64,000 nt of DNA, from the NCBI GenBank assembly GCA_030686995.1, contig CM060709.1, positions 306,857,857 to 306,921,856 on the forward strand, given 5' to 3'. Made by a program: the position numbers and the translations under genes. The DNA comes from Artemisia argyi (taxonomy: Eukaryota; Streptophyta; Magnoliopsida; Asterales; Asteraceae). This document shows positions 1 through 10,916 of the stretch, piece by piece. Every line of letters starts with the position of its first letter. Position 1 is the stretch's first letter. A model generated the notes under the pieces. That model did no database searches. It had not been told where the DNA came from and saw only the letters and a list, made by a program, of their open reading frames with translations.

Positions 1-603
1 AATCAACTCATCACCCGGACTCGCACACTCAGGCACCTGCTCCTTGGGCATAACCCTCACCTGCGCCCCACTCTCCACCCTAATCTTCTCAATAATCTTC
101 CCACCCCGTCCCAACACGCACCCAATCTGATTCCCACCCGCCAACAACCTACACACCACAGTCCCTTCCCCCTCCCCCTCCCCACCCTCCTCCACTTTCA
201 TTATCTTCTCAAAAACCTTAACCAACGCGCTTTGCGCAGGCGAAACCTCACCATTCTCACTCCCATCATTCTCACACCCCTTATCAACATCAACATTACT
301 GTTAGGATCATCCCCCTTAGGGTTTGAGTCAGCTGCTACTATGAAAATGACACGCTCGTCTGAGCCCGGGATAGTATCGTCTATGCGAATCTTGGCGTTG
401 GTTTGTTCGCGGAACTGGCGAATGATTGAGCCCCCCTTGCCGATGAGTCCGCCGGTTTTGGAGTTGGGGCAGAGGAGACGGAAGAGGGTTTCGCCGGTGG
501 AGAGCTTGATTGGGGGTTTGGGTGTGGCGGGGGATGGTGGTGGTGGGTGGCGGCGTTTGGTGGTGGTGGAGTTGTGACGTTGGTTTTGAAAAGATGGGTC
601 CAT
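1..603 (-). CDS. KH-domain RNA-binding protein, N-terminal part (cut by window edge)
   Basis: The minus strand from the ATG at 603-601 stays open for 201 codons to the window edge. After a short basic, Pro-rich leader come two type I KH modules. The first, about residues 40-90, contains the GxxG loop in LIGKGGSIIRQ followed by NAKIRIDD. The second, about residues 150-200, contains VLGRGGKIIEK and AQVRVMPKE. An acidic linker (EEGGEGEGEGEG) separates them. KH modules bind single-stranded RNA through the GxxG loop; plant proteins of this layout (HEN4/PEPPER/At4g18375-like, usually four or five KH domains) act in nuclear pre-mRNA processing. Only the family is claimed; the rest of the gene lies left of the window. 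The start is chosen because it is the first Met ahead of KH1 and no upstream in-frame Met is visible. Opposite-strand reading frames here are shadows. Confidence 0.88.
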   Translation of the reverse strand, partial: MDPSFQNQRHNSTTTKRRHPPPPSPATPKPPIKLSTGETLFRLLCPNSKTGGLIGKGGSIIRQFREQTNAKIRIDDTIPGSDERVIFIVAADSNPKGDDPNSNVDVDKGCENDGSENGEVSPAQSALVKVFEKIMKVEEGGEGEGEGTVVCRLLAGGNQIGCVLGRGGKIIEKIRVESGAQVRVMPKEQVPECASPGDELI

Positions 604-794
604 GGTGGTTTGTGGTGGTTCAACACCGTTGTATGGGTTTATGTGACTAACTAAACTAAACCTTTTTTAACTTTGAAATAATTTAACTGTGGTTGACTAG
701 TAAAGATTGGTAGTAAACTCTTGTACCTAAAAAGAAACTTGCGAGTCTTCCATCACATGTAGAAATATGAACCTAAGTGGGGCATAGCACAAAA

Positions 795-1070
795 CCCAAA
801 AACCGAGCCAAAAGTGATTGAACCGAACCGACTAACCATATTAGGTTCGGTTTCGGTTTTATATATTAACGGTTTTTGTTTCGGTTCGGTTCGACTCAAA
901 CCCGACATAAAACACACCTAAACCATATAAACCAAACAGAACCGACCGAACCGACACAAAACCGAACCTAACTGACCATATTCGGTTCGATTTCGGTTCT
1001 ATATATCAGTAGTTTTCGGTTTCGGGTCGGTTCAGTTTTCGTCGGTTCGGTTTCGGACCGATGCTCTGCC
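795..1070. repeat. Degenerate CGGTTCGGTTT repeat with internal symmetry
   Basis: Repeated CGGTTCGG/CCGAACCG units occur on both strands, so the block is rich in short inverted repeats. A larger unit (CTAACCATATTAGGTTCGG, then a TATATAT stretch) recurs about 130 bp later as CTGACCATATTCGGTTCG. It sits about 200 bp upstream of the KH gene start. No coding capacity is seen. Confidence 0.6.
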
Positions 1071-1890
1071 CTAAACCTAAGTGAAAATGAAGTTTCTTAA
1101 AATAATCGCATGTTTGCCGAAACTAGTTGAAGTTGTAAGAATCGGTGTTATGGTGGTGGCCTTCATTACGCGTCATCACCATAACAGTTGTTCCAAACTA
1201 CGCGCCAAGGTCAAGCTTTTGCAATGGTTCGGTGGTCTGCACCACCGAACTGTTTCCATCTTTTGTGTGTGTGTTAGTGTGATATGTTTGTATAAAGTAT
1301 GGTTTTTTTATATGTTTGGTTGGGTGTTTATACTTGTTTGGTGTGATTTTGGTAGTCTGTTGAATGAAGATGTAACACTAAAGTGGAGTTTGGTAGTGTA
1401 TTGAAATAAGAAAAACGAGCATACCTTTAGATGTTGTGTTAAATCACTACTCGAGGTGTGTTTGTATGGTTGTGTCGACTGATTTTGTGAAAACGGAAGG
1501 TATATTGAAATAACAACTTCAATTTTAATTTTTTGAAAAAAGTTTACCCGCATTAACTGAGTTGGCCGATTTAGCTGATTTTTGTCCGATTTGACCAAAT
1601 TTTACCCGATTAATTGATACGTTCACCGATTTTTTACTAATCCGATTAAAAGGGCCGATTAATATAAATCCGGGCGGTTAATCCCTGCCTAGTGCCTAGG
1701 CGCCGATTAATCGGCCACCTAGACCAATTTTTACAACATTGTACTTTCGGCATTCCCGTAAGCTGCTCGAGTCTCAATGCCTAAGCAACCAAAATTGATA
1801 GTCCTTCACAAATAATTCTTGTGTAGCAACAACCCTTGATTACAACACTGTGATGGCAGGAAGAAAATAACGGAAGCATACAACAGCTAA
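1071..1890. other. Intergenic DNA, no supported gene
   Basis: A 107-codon open frame at 1081-1404 has no recognisable domain and low-complexity composition, so it is not called. Around 1590-1720 several GATTAATC/CCGATTAATCGG palindromes and a GCCTAGGCGCC stretch occur, perhaps the end of an old transposon. Nothing else is supported. Confidence 0.5.
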
Positions 1891-2266
1891 GGAGGCGTTT
1901 GGTTGGGCTCTTTTGACTTCAAATTAGGATTCAAAAAAAAAGAAATATTGTTTGGTGTGAGATTTCACTGTTGACTTTTGGGGTTAAATCAAAATATTCA
2001 GGCATGTAGAATTCCCTAGTGGATGTGGATGTGATGGTTTTCTCTCTCTTTATCATATTTTGTGGGCCCTTTTAAATCTTCACCCTCTATTTTTTCTTTT
2101 TATTATTTCTCATATAATATGTGTTTATTTTTATTCATATTTTAATATATAATATCTCTTTAATTATTATTTTCTCTCTCTTACCTCAAATCCTAAACCA
2201 AATCCTAAACCAAATTCAAATTCAAATCTAAATCTTAATCCTAAACTCACCTACAAAAACGGGCCC
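1891..2266. mobile_element. Harbinger/Tourist-like MITE
   Basis: A 376-bp AT-rich segment begins GGAGGCGTTTGG and ends with the reverse complement of GGGCCCGTTTTT, an imperfect terminal inverted repeat of the GGSNCGTTTG type. It is flanked on both sides by TAA (1888-1890 and 2267-2269), the 3-bp target duplication typical of PIF/Harbinger elements. The right part carries a tandem AAATCCTAAACC run. There is no ORF. The short TIR and TSD make the call moderate. Confidence 0.5.
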
Positions 2267-2331
2267 TAAGTTGTAGAGTTTTTATTGTGTATTTTTGTAT
2301 AGTATATTTCACGACACTTTCTCATGCCTTA

Positions 2332-2751
2332 TCTACACTACTATATAATGCATCTAATTCTAAACGTAACTCCTAACCAAAAATTAAGATAAGGAGCTCC
2401 AATTATGAGGTGACATGTGTCACTTCTCAACTAACTCCAAGCCTAACTCCTAACCAAAAATTAAGATAAAAAGCTCCAATCATGAAATGATATGTGTCAC
2501 TTCCTAACTTAAAATTCACCTTTATTTTCAAATTGAAATATATTTTTATCTTTTTATCTATTTTTTTTCTTCTTTTTTTATGATCTAATTTCACCAAAAG
2601 AAAGTTCAATACGAAACAACATTTATCTAAAGAATAAATAACAAGATCTCAACCATCCATCTATTTTAAATCTAAAAGTCTAGATTAATCCTCATTTTAA
2701 TATAATTATACAATATTACATTTCCCGTGGTGTACTATTCCCTTGCTATAG
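2332..2751 (+). mobile_element. Helitron-like non-autonomous fragment
   Basis: It starts TCTACACTACTATATAATGC, a typical plant Helitron 5' end, and shares roughly 200 bp of closely similar sequence with the element at 52959. Inside are two tandem copies of a unit containing CCTAACTCCTAACC, AAAATTAAGATAA and GACATGTGTCACTT. The 3' end is not clear: a weak hairpin near 2724-2751 (CCCGTGG...TTGCTATAG) is the best candidate. No coding capacity. Confidence 0.5.
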
Positions 2752-2864
2752 GAACTTTGTGAGGGGATGTACAGTAACCGTAATAAAAAAATTCATACCC
2801 TAGACACACATATATCTTCCTGAAGCTTCCCCCATACATCACACATAAACACATACTCACACTC

Positions 2865-3002
2865 AAATCATATAATCAAAACACAATAGTTAGGGTTTCG
2901 ATTTTGGAGGTTTTCTTTGCCGGAAGATTATACTAAAATCATATAATCAAAATGCAATGGTTAGGGTTTCGATTTTAGGGGTTTTCTTTGCCGGAAGATT
3001 AT
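2865..3002. repeat. 71-bp tandem duplication in a leader-like region
   Basis: A unit containing AAATCATATAATCAAAA, TTAGGGTTTCGATTTT and TTTTCTTTGCCGGAAGATTA occurs twice head to tail, offset by 71 bp, with only a few mismatches. The GGGTTTCGATTTT and GCCGGAAGATT elements resemble a plant 5' UTR; it lies just upstream of the decayed locus that follows. Confidence 0.65.
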
Positions 3003-3289
3003 CTTTCTTTATGCTCGATTTACCTTAAGTGGGAGAATCAAAAAGGTTTGTACTGAATTAATTATTTTTTATGTTTGTGTTTAGTTATGATCATTGGGGA
3101 TTAAGGAAAAATTTGGGTTATGATTGGATTGGCTTATTATCCTACCTTATGATGTTTACTGCAAATAGTTTGATTCTTTGTTTTTTTAGGTTTTTGTTTG
3201 TACAGTTTCATTTAATTTGGTATGTAGATATGGATTTTAAAAAAAACATTAAAAACTTTTTTTGGTTAAACAGAGGCTGATAGTTGAGT

Positions 3290-6200
3290 CATGGAGTTTT
3301 TGAGATGAAGGACAAGGGTGGAATTAGTATAAAACAGTGGTCTTATTGGGCTGTTTATTTGTTAAGGAAATGATGACGGATGTCTTCGTTTATATGTTTT
3401 CTAGGCATAATATGGGTATTTGGTATACGGTCTGTTCACTACTAAAGTTTCTAACTTGATGAGTTTTCATTAAATATATGACATGGGATTGGTTTTTGAT
3501 GCAGTGAGTTGAAGGATCAGAAACCCTCGGGTTTCCTGATAATTTGCAGCATAGCATGTTTAATGGTAAGGTGGTTCCCAAATCAACATATCTGATTTCG
3601 TCTTCAGTTGGACACATTTGAGGCGACGAAGCGTTTCATGCAACCGTATTGTTTTATTTTTAGCTATAAATAGTCGCGTTGTGGGAGATACATAGTTGTC
3701 TGTTTATCACAAATTGTGGCTGCTAAAAAATTATGTGTTTTTTTTATAATATGTAGTCACTGCTGTCATACAGATCGTAAACAGTTTAAGAGGGTTCTTT
3801 CTAAAAACATTAGCAAGTGGAGAAAATGTAAATAATGGTTACCCCTTTGGTCCATCGATAGTTGTAAATGTTTGGTTTCCATTGGTGCCAAGTTTTAAAT
3901 GTTTTGTAGCGAATATGAAAAATAAAATGATAACTAAATGTGTTGAATAATATTTTGTATTCTTGGAGCGAGATTACTTTGAATTGGTTTGGTAAAGCTG
4001 GTAGTACTATATTTTATGTGATTATGTTAGTGCATAAAATTTTTTCATTTCATGATATTTGATCCGAGTTGCTTGCCATTAAGAGGGTTTTAGACCTGAA
4101 CGGATCCGTTGCAGAAGTTGCTGCTATTGATAGAAATTTTGATGTCGGCGACACAGCAATATAAGTGTTTCAAGAAGCCATAGGTATGTTGACAGGTGTA
4201 TTTTACAACCTTAGGTAATACATTATGTCATGAGCACAAACTTTCCATAAACTTTTAGTGCACATTCAGCTTTTAAAGCTTAGGTGAGATTGTCACGGCT
4301 GATTTCTCAACGCCTGATGTTTCACTCTCACGCCAGGTAATCTTCATTCTCTACATCTTAGAATGCTATGATAAACGAATAGTAATGTTATTAATTTATT
4401 GTGGTGCTTCGGATATGCAATTGGAAGCAACTCTGATTGGAAATGTATAATGCACAGGATTGATGATGATAATATTGTCAACGGGTCATATCTTAAGAAC
4501 CCACGCGTGAATAGCTGCTGAGAAAGCAGATAATGTAGCCCAAGGCTGTAAATGGTTATGGATCGTACGATGTCTCTTCTGGCCGGTTGAAAATTGCTTA
4601 TCAGGTATCGTATTAGCAATTCATGCTATTGAATCTGTTGTTGTAGGTGAAAGCACATTAATAACTTTACTTTTGCATACATGTAAGTATGTAACATATA
4701 CTAGTCAACTAAACACTAGACAATAACCATTCACACTAAAGCAAAATGATTGGGTTGGCTAATAGGTTAAAAGAATTAGGGTTGGGTTAACCCATAAAAC
4801 TTTTATGTTGTCCTTTTCTGTATTTAGTAACATCAGAAAAACTTTATTGTTATATAATCTAAATCTCTGCATTTGTATTCAGATTGGAAAATGTAAAGCG
4901 GGTTTTGAGGGCGACACTGCATGCTGAGTCTAGAAAAGAAAGCAATCTTACACACATGGCGGCGTAAGTTTCATTAGACCTATAATTTTCATAGAATTAT
5001 GTACTAAATGAATTCAGATTTCCCATTAACGCATAATGATATACTTCTTTTTTATACCGATTTTCACAATTTCCACTTTCAACTAATGATATACTTTTTA
5101 TTTAGTTGATCTTTAATAATTTAGCAACTTCTAAAATGATTTTTCTGATTTTCTTGAGCTGTAGCAACTTCTAACCTGATTTTTATGAGTTTCTTGCGCT
5201 TTTGCAGTTGTAACTGCTGCTGAAACTGCAACAATTGCTGCTGTTGTCGTTGATCTAGGGTGCGCGATCAGTTAAGCTAAAACGGAAGTTTCTGTTCACT
5301 ACTACTGTCACCAGGTTGCATGAAGCTGTTTGCTAACCTGACCAGGTATTGGATCAGATCGGGTTGACATGCTTTTTGGCCATTTGCATTAAATTTTAGA
5401 TATAGTTGCGATTTAAGTTTGATTGCTCTTGATCTAGGAAAATCTTCAAGCTTTATATATTTGCACAATATACTCTCCCATCTGACATTTGCTGTGAGTT
5501 TCGCTCCTAATTTGCAGAAGTTATTATGTACTATTCTAGAAAACATCTTCATGATCTTTCCATTCTATTTTATGTTCTTTTTTTGGTAGAATATTTACAT
5601 AACATTCATTTGTTTGGCTATTCATGTAGGAGACATACAACCGTTATCAGCCACTTCAGTTGTTTTATCAAATATGATGCCGTACAAGATTTTCATTCAA
5701 AGGAAATAGGTGCTATATAGACTCATCTCACAGCTGCTGATAATTTTTGCGAGATTTTGAAGCGCAAACAATTCACACGAGGAAACTCCATTTTCTTCCC
5801 GTCGTCACCTGTTGGTTTGGTAATGGTTGGTACAATCTATTTGGGCAGCTAATGATTTGAGATTCTAAGTAGTTTTAGAAGATAATGAGTTTATGAGTTT
5901 TATGTTGAAGTGAGTGCGCTAATAAGCTTTTCTAAAAAACAATAAGTAGTTAATGAGTTTATAGAAGTTATCCTAAACACCTCCTTTGGTCTTGCATCAA
6001 AGCGTAACATTTCTTTGATCATAACTAATTAGATTATGGGGTTTAAATGTTTTTATTAGCTAAAAAGCTAATACAACCTGCACTATTACATTCACTATAA
6101 TCATTAGAGAGTGTTTGGGTCAGCCTATATGAAACTCTTAATGGCTTATTGTATACTCGAAAACCTATTAACCACTTTGAAGGTGTTGGTTTAAGCTAAT

Positions 6201-7540
6201 GGTAAAAGGAATGTATCATTTTTGGAATGGAAGTTTGCAACCAAGTAAAATCATCCGGATTAGGAATTTTTGAAAACTGTAACTTGATAAGCATAAGGTT
6301 ACCTAAACACCCTTTTTAATCAATTAGTATATGTGCCACCTGATAAAATCAAGTACTGTGTGCAATATGTTTGTTGATATTCATATAGTTTTTTAGAATT
6401 TATTTTCTCGGTCAACAAAAGAATGAAAGAAGACAAAAGAAATAACGAGTCAAATAGATCAAATAGGTCCTTAGTCACTGCATTCAGCCTGCTAAATTGT
6501 TGTATTTTATCATGAATAGGCTTTTGTTGAGATTTTTGAAAAGGTGTTAATATTCCAATATGCTTTTCGTTTAACTCCAAAGATAGTGTAAATGTGTTCA
6601 GTGGCAATTCATTAGCCAAATGTGCTGAATTTGCTGAGTCTGCAGGTAGCTGTTGCTGCAGGAATCGATTGCCAGTCTCCTAGATTTATTAGAGGTCTGA
6701 TTACAACGATAATGAAGGTAATATTCACAATCCAGTGTTCTTCATTAGCGAAGATTGCATTGGTAAATTTGTTTATCTATTGCCAATCTGATATAAAGAA
6801 AAAAAAATTCAACTTATGAAATGAGGGATGTATTTGTCAACTGTTTAAAATGAGCTTTCACAACAGACCATCTTCCGAGAACTAATAAAGAATAATAAAA
6901 CTGGACGTCGGTGCTAATAAAAAATGTTTTAATGACCCTCAAGCCCTGATGGTCTCTTGGTTTGTACGTGTCTTTTGCATATGATATGTGGCATTTGCAT
7001 ACAAAATCTTCGAGAACTCATCTGACAACTCTCTCTCTCTCTCTCAAATAAAACAATTCCAGCGATACCTATCCTAAAAAATCAACGCACAATCAAGATA
7101 ACGATAGCTTTTTCGGTCGCTCATGTGCAACCATCTTTTACATGTGATTTAATTTATAACAAGTGTTGTTCTAGATTTTTTTTCTGTCCCTTTTTTCGTA
7201 AGACAATACTATGTATCTGATTATCATTGTTATTTGTATCAGGGAGTTAAGGCTTTTGTTGGGACGATTTTCATTATTTTTTATGGAAGGTATGTCATTC
7301 TCGAAGGATGTTCTTTTCCTTGGATGTGATAGTTCAGCATGGTAAGTTTGTTAGCATTTTATTTTTTAGTTTTTTTTTTTATTTGGTTTACTTTATATAG
7401 TTAAATATTAAGCCGTAAGACAGTCTCACACAGATCTCGCATTTGGTATTTGTCAGATCATGTGCTTGCATCTCAACCTATTACTAGCGGTTTATCTTTT
7501 AGTAGTGATGATGGGTTGTTGAGGAATCACGCTCTCACAG
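3290..7540 (+). pseudogene. Decayed multi-exon locus, unidentified
   Basis: Several short coding-like pieces are bounded by AG and GT signals on the plus strand. The clearest is 6646-6717 (after TGCAG, before GTAAT), 24 codons reading VAVAAGIDCQSPRFIRGL and onward. Next is 7243-7289 (GVKAFVGTIFIIFYG), then a piece at 7307-7341 reading DVLFLGCDSSA, then about 7457-7540 (HVLASQPITSGLSFSSDDG). Earlier candidates lie near 3300-3360, 3506-3565, 4088-4190, 4280-4336 and 4886-4962, the last reading TLHAESRKESNLTHMA. Stops and non-matching phases occur between them, so I see no intact gene. I do not recognise the family. If real, the locus may have continued across the retrotransposon nest to about 49829. 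Confidence 0.3.
6109..6312. mobile_element. Possible small MITE
   Basis: A segment of about 200 bp begins GAGTGTTTGGGTCAG and ends with the reverse complement of GGGTGTTTAGGTAAC, an imperfect 12-15 bp terminal inverted repeat. No clear target duplication is visible, so this is tentative. Confidence 0.3.
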
Positions 7541-7639
7541 GTAAAGTTCCATTAATTTTTGCCCAGCATTTTTTCCACACTCTCTTTTTTTTTGTTTCCT
7601 TTTTATTTATTTATTTATTTTATTATTTTTTTTATTGAC

Positions 7640-7981
7640 TGTTAGAAATGAAGCTGAGCGATATTTACGTGAATTGGGGTAGACAACTAGTATGCATACA
7701 GTGCAGGGACTACTAATGTAATATTGTAATAGTTGTCTTATGTAAGGGACAAATAGTATGCATACAGTGCAGGGACTACTAATGTAATATTGTAATAGTT
7801 GTCTTATGTAAGGCCTATAAATACCCCTCAAGGCTTCACTTGAGGGGTGTGGGTGTGTAAGCTTATCTTTCTTAATAATAATATCTTTGTTTCACCTCAC
7901 CTTCTCTCTACTTTCTCTCTCTAAAATAATGATGTATTTCGATCAACCTCGACCTCCAGAAGGTGATTATTGGTTATAACA
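7640..7981 (+). repeat. E1 5' LTR
   Basis: 342 bp, TG...CA. It contains a 66-bp tandem duplication (units starting near 7683 and 7749, each with AGTATGCATACAGTGCAGGG) that the 3' LTR lacks, so it arose after insertion or by reverse-transcription slippage. A TATA box CCTATAAATA lies at 7814-7823, followed by a CCTCAAGGCTTCACTTGAGG hairpin near the presumed start of R. Confidence 0.85.
7814..7823 (+). promoter_or_regulatory. TATA box of E1 LTR
   Basis: CCTATAAATA in the 5' LTR; the equivalent in the 3' LTR is at about 9822-9831. It is followed by a 9-bp inverted repeat (CTCAAGGCTTCACTTGAG) close to where transcription should begin. Confidence 0.6.
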
Positions 7982-7983
7982 AG

Positions 7984-7995
7984 TGGTATCAGAGC
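7984..7995 (+). promoter_or_regulatory. E1 primer-binding site
   Basis: TGGTATCAGAGC matches the complement of the plant initiator Met-tRNA 3' end, two bases after the LTR end at 7981. This sets the orientation of E1 as plus. Confidence 0.9.
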
Positions 7996-8071
7996 TAACC
8001 AGGGGCGAATCATGGTGTTTTGTGGTGAAAAATCGTGTTTTTGGTGCGTTTTTCTTGGAAAAATACGTGTT

Positions 8072-8465
8072 TTATCGAGTTAGTTTGAAGATTATCGAGT
8101 AAGGGTTGTGGATTATCGAGTAAGAAAGCTTGTTTATCGAGTAAGACTTAGGTTTTATCGAGTAAGCAATTTGTTTTATCGAGTTTGCTTAGGTTTCTAT
8201 CGAGTTACAAGTTTTTTATCGAGCAAGCTTAAGTGTTATCGTGTAAGGCAGTATCGAGTAAGAACCTTTTTGCCGAGTAAGGCATTTCCCTTATCGTATA
8301 TCGAGTAAGGTATTCTTGCATCTTTCGAGTAAGGGAAAACTCTACTTCATTGAACCCTAGTTATCGAGTAAGGAGTAAGGTTTGACATTGCTTATCGAGT
8401 AAGGGTTGAGATTTGAGTTTATCGAGTAACACTTGCTTATCGAGTAAGGGTTTTTTACCGAGTTA
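8072..8465 (+). repeat. TTATCGAGTAAG leader array of E1
   Basis: About 18 copies of a 12-bp motif TTATCGAGTAAG (variants TATCGAGTTAG, TATCGAGCAAG, TACCGAGTTAG) are spaced roughly every 20 bp with unlike spacers. The array begins some 80 bp after the primer-binding site, where an untranslated leader would be. The same motif fills the equivalent place in E2 at 46310-46800. Confidence 0.9.
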
Positions 8466-9713
8466 GGAGTGATGTTTTCAAAATACAAGGGTATTCACTA
8501 CGCTTTAAGGAATGAAATTATTTTGAGTTTCTCAATGTTTCGTTGCAAACCTAACATACAACGTATAACTTAAAAGATCCTAATCAAGATTCACCAAAGA
8601 TCAATGGCTAAATTTTGAAGGTGACTACGGGGATAATTTGTTTATTACTTATTTGAGCTTGAAGTGACATTTCACGGGTTCGTGCACTTAGTATCTCAAA
8701 GTCTAGGGGTTGGTTGGATGCAACACTTTTGAAGATCCTTGTTTGAGCATTCATGGGATAGTGATTAAGACTTGGATTATCTAGTTATACTCTATGTAAG
8801 GGGTTACATTGTAGTACTCACGAGTTATAGCTATCACTTTAAGGAATTACATTGTGGTACTCAGTGTCACACGAAGTTGTGGATAGTCCAAGAGGTGGAT
8901 ATTTCATATACTGTTTGATTGGTTTAGGTATATGCCACTTCCTATATTGTAAGGAGTGACGTTGTTGTGCTCAGTATAGGTTCTTAATCAAGGATAGTAC
9001 AAGTATAAGTAACAAGTCTGGGGAATTTTACTTCACTCTCAAGTTTGTCATATCGGGTTGTCTCCATACCTGGTCACTTACTATTAGCCAGTGGAAGTGA
9101 AAAGAGGTTCGATAGGAGGTTGATCTGAGATGAATTGTAGAGAGAATAGTTATTGCCATTTCACTCACGGGGTATTGATTTGTATGTTGCTTCCAGTTGA
9201 TATGTTTATGTACACATATTTATGATGATTTCGAGAGATCGTCATCATCCTGGAGGGAGAAATGTGTACATCGGGGCTTTTATTGATTAACTGAAAGCAT
9301 TCTAAGTGAGTTGAAGATGTCGATATGATGCTCCCCAAACAAACCTGTGAAGAAGTTACATATTATCAGTCTAAGATTCACTTTCCGCTGTGCATGACAA
9401 GATACAAGACTGAAGACAATTTGGCTAGAATTCAGAGATACTTCTTCAACAAGCGTCAAGGTTATATCAAACGGGTTGTCTATTTGGGAGGGAGCATGTA
9501 AAAGAAAAGGGCCTACTAATTGGGAGGGAGTAATAACCCAATTAGATTAGCAAGTGATTCGTCTACAAGTAAAGAAAGATTGCTGGAGATATTTATGAAG
9601 ATAAAGAGCTATGAAGTCTTCCTCAACATTGTTGCGCTTACTTTGATTGTTTTTATTTTACTTGTTAGGAATCATTGTAACCAATTCACGTATATCTCCA
9701 GCTGGAGGGAGGT

Positions 9714-9996
9714 TGTTAGAAATGAAGTTGAGCGATATTTACGTGAATTGGAGTAAATAACTAGTATGCATACAGTGCAGGGACTACTAATGTAATATTG
9801 TAATAGTTGTCTTATGTAAGGCCTATAAATACTCCTCAAGGCTTCACTTGAGGGGTGTGGGTGTGTAAGCTTATCTTTCTTAATAATACTACGTAATATC
9901 TTTGTTTCACCTCACCTTCTCTCTACTTTCTCTCTCTAGAATAATGATGTATTTCGATCAACGTCGACCTCCAGAAGGTGATTCTTGGTGATACCA
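9714..9996 (+). repeat. E1 3' LTR
   Basis: 283 bp, alignable over its length with the 5' LTR apart from the missing 66-bp duplicate and a 7-bp insertion (TACTACG) near 9890. It is preceded by the polypurine tract GGAGGGAGG. The right end is set at GATACCA by comparison with ATAACA of the 5' LTR. Confidence 0.8.
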
Positions 9997-9998
9997 AT

Positions 9999-10348
9999 TA
10001 TTGGGTCCTAAGTTTTACATCATTCCACACATCTTTAAGATCTAGAGAGAGAAAGATATATTTTAGAAAGAGAGAACTAGGGAGTAAAATAAGAGAAAGT
10101 TTCTTATTCCATATGAACCAACACCCTCTAAGGAGGGTTACATAACTATTTATACTACTAGTCTAGGGCTTCACATGACTTTCTACTTGTTACATAACTA
10201 GCCCTTAGACTTTAACAAAACATGTAAGCTTTAATAAATTAACATAAAACATATTACTTAATAAAACTTAACATAAATAATAAACTAATGCAACCTATTA
10301 CAAGACTCATTGACTCGATAATGATCGTCACTTCAAGCGTTCCCAACA
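9999..10348 (-). repeat. E2 3' LTR
   Basis: It pairs with 49405-49807 over almost its whole length. On the minus strand it begins TGTTGGGAACG and ends GGACCCAATA, probably a mutated CAACA end, because the 5' LTR end reads GACCCAACA. A minus-strand TATAAATAG lies around 10146-10154. The (GA)n tract is short here but expanded to about 89 bp in the other LTR. Confidence 0.8.
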
Positions 10349-10493
10349 ATCTCCCCCTAAGGGACGATCATTGAGATCTCGAACAATCTCCCCTTAAGGG
10401 ACGATCATTGAGATCTCTCTTTGATTGCATTTATGATCATCACTTTTGCGTTTCCAACAATCTCCCCCTAAAGGGGTGATCATTGAGATCTCT
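10345..10493 (-). repeat. Triplicated polypurine-tract module next to E2 3' LTR
   Basis: The segment AACAATCTCCCCCTAAGG followed by GATCATTGAGATCTC occurs three times (starting near 10345, 10382 and 10457). On the minus strand each contains a purine tract such as TTAGGGGGAGATTGTT, and the copy touching the LTR is the working plus-strand primer site. The extra copies look like duplicated or decoy tracts. Confidence 0.75.
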
Positions 10494-10911
10494 TTTGCAA
10501 CCTGTGGGTTATGGGTCTACCAATAGAAATGACTGATCTTTTGACTTCTTTGATGCTTGTTGTTTTGATCTTTGAGTCTTTGTGTAATAGCTTTGCTAGA
10601 TTCTTTGTTCCAATCATGCTTTGTGATCTTCGTTCTTCGTTCTTGTTGTTGTGATAAAATGATGGTGTAATCTGCCTTTCGTCACTTTTGCGTCTGTGGT
10701 GGTTGTCCACCATTCCAACATGCTCATACATCTTTGGACTTTGACTTTCATACACATGTAGTTTCCTTTCTTTGAAAATGATCTTTAGTCTATTTACTTT
10801 GCAGAATCTTTTGGTGAACTTTGCGTTGATTAGATCTTTGGGGGAGCTATCTTTGACTTCAAGATGTATGTATAAGCATTTTGAATCTATCGCCATGGAG
10901 GTGATGTGTAG
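10480..10911 (-). pseudogene. E2 3' ORF fragment, interrupted by Athila insertion
   Basis: The minus strand is open from the Athila boundary down to 10480 (about 144 codons). The product is basic and Lys/Ser/His rich with no domain I recognise. The apparent first Met straddles the insertion boundary and is an artefact; the next in-frame Met gives MAIDSKCLYIHLEVKD. It lies just upstream of the polypurine tract, so it is E2's 3' region. Whether it was ever translated is unknown. Confidence 0.3.
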
Positions 10912-10916
10912 CTGCA

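Larger units (their letters stand above)
7640..9996 (+). mobile_element. E1: short Copia-like LTR element, non-autonomous
   Basis: Two LTRs (7640-7981 and 9714-9996) begin TGTTAGAAATGAAG and end CA. The first is followed at once by a primer-binding site TGGTATCAGAGC (initiator Met-tRNA, the usual Copia primer). The second is preceded by a purine tract GGAGGGAGG. The 1.73-kb interior has no gag or pol domain. It opens with a TTATCGAGTAAG array. An open frame at 9520-9756 has one hydrophobic stretch (VALTLIVFILLV) but runs into the LTR and is not a credible gene. The left flank is TTGAC; the expected copy at the right end is missing because E2 abuts there. Size and lack of pol fit a TRIM/LARD-like parasite. 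Confidence 0.85.

Noticed and set aside
1081..1404. 107-codon open frame
   Set aside because: No domain, skewed composition, no supporting splice or promoter signals.
8072..8465. Telomere-like or satellite origin of the TATCGAG array
   Set aside because: It does not match plant telomere TTTAGGG, and the array is confined to leader positions of two retroelements.
9520..9756. Env-like small membrane protein in E1
   Set aside because: One hydrophobic stretch only, alternative start, and the frame runs into the LTR.
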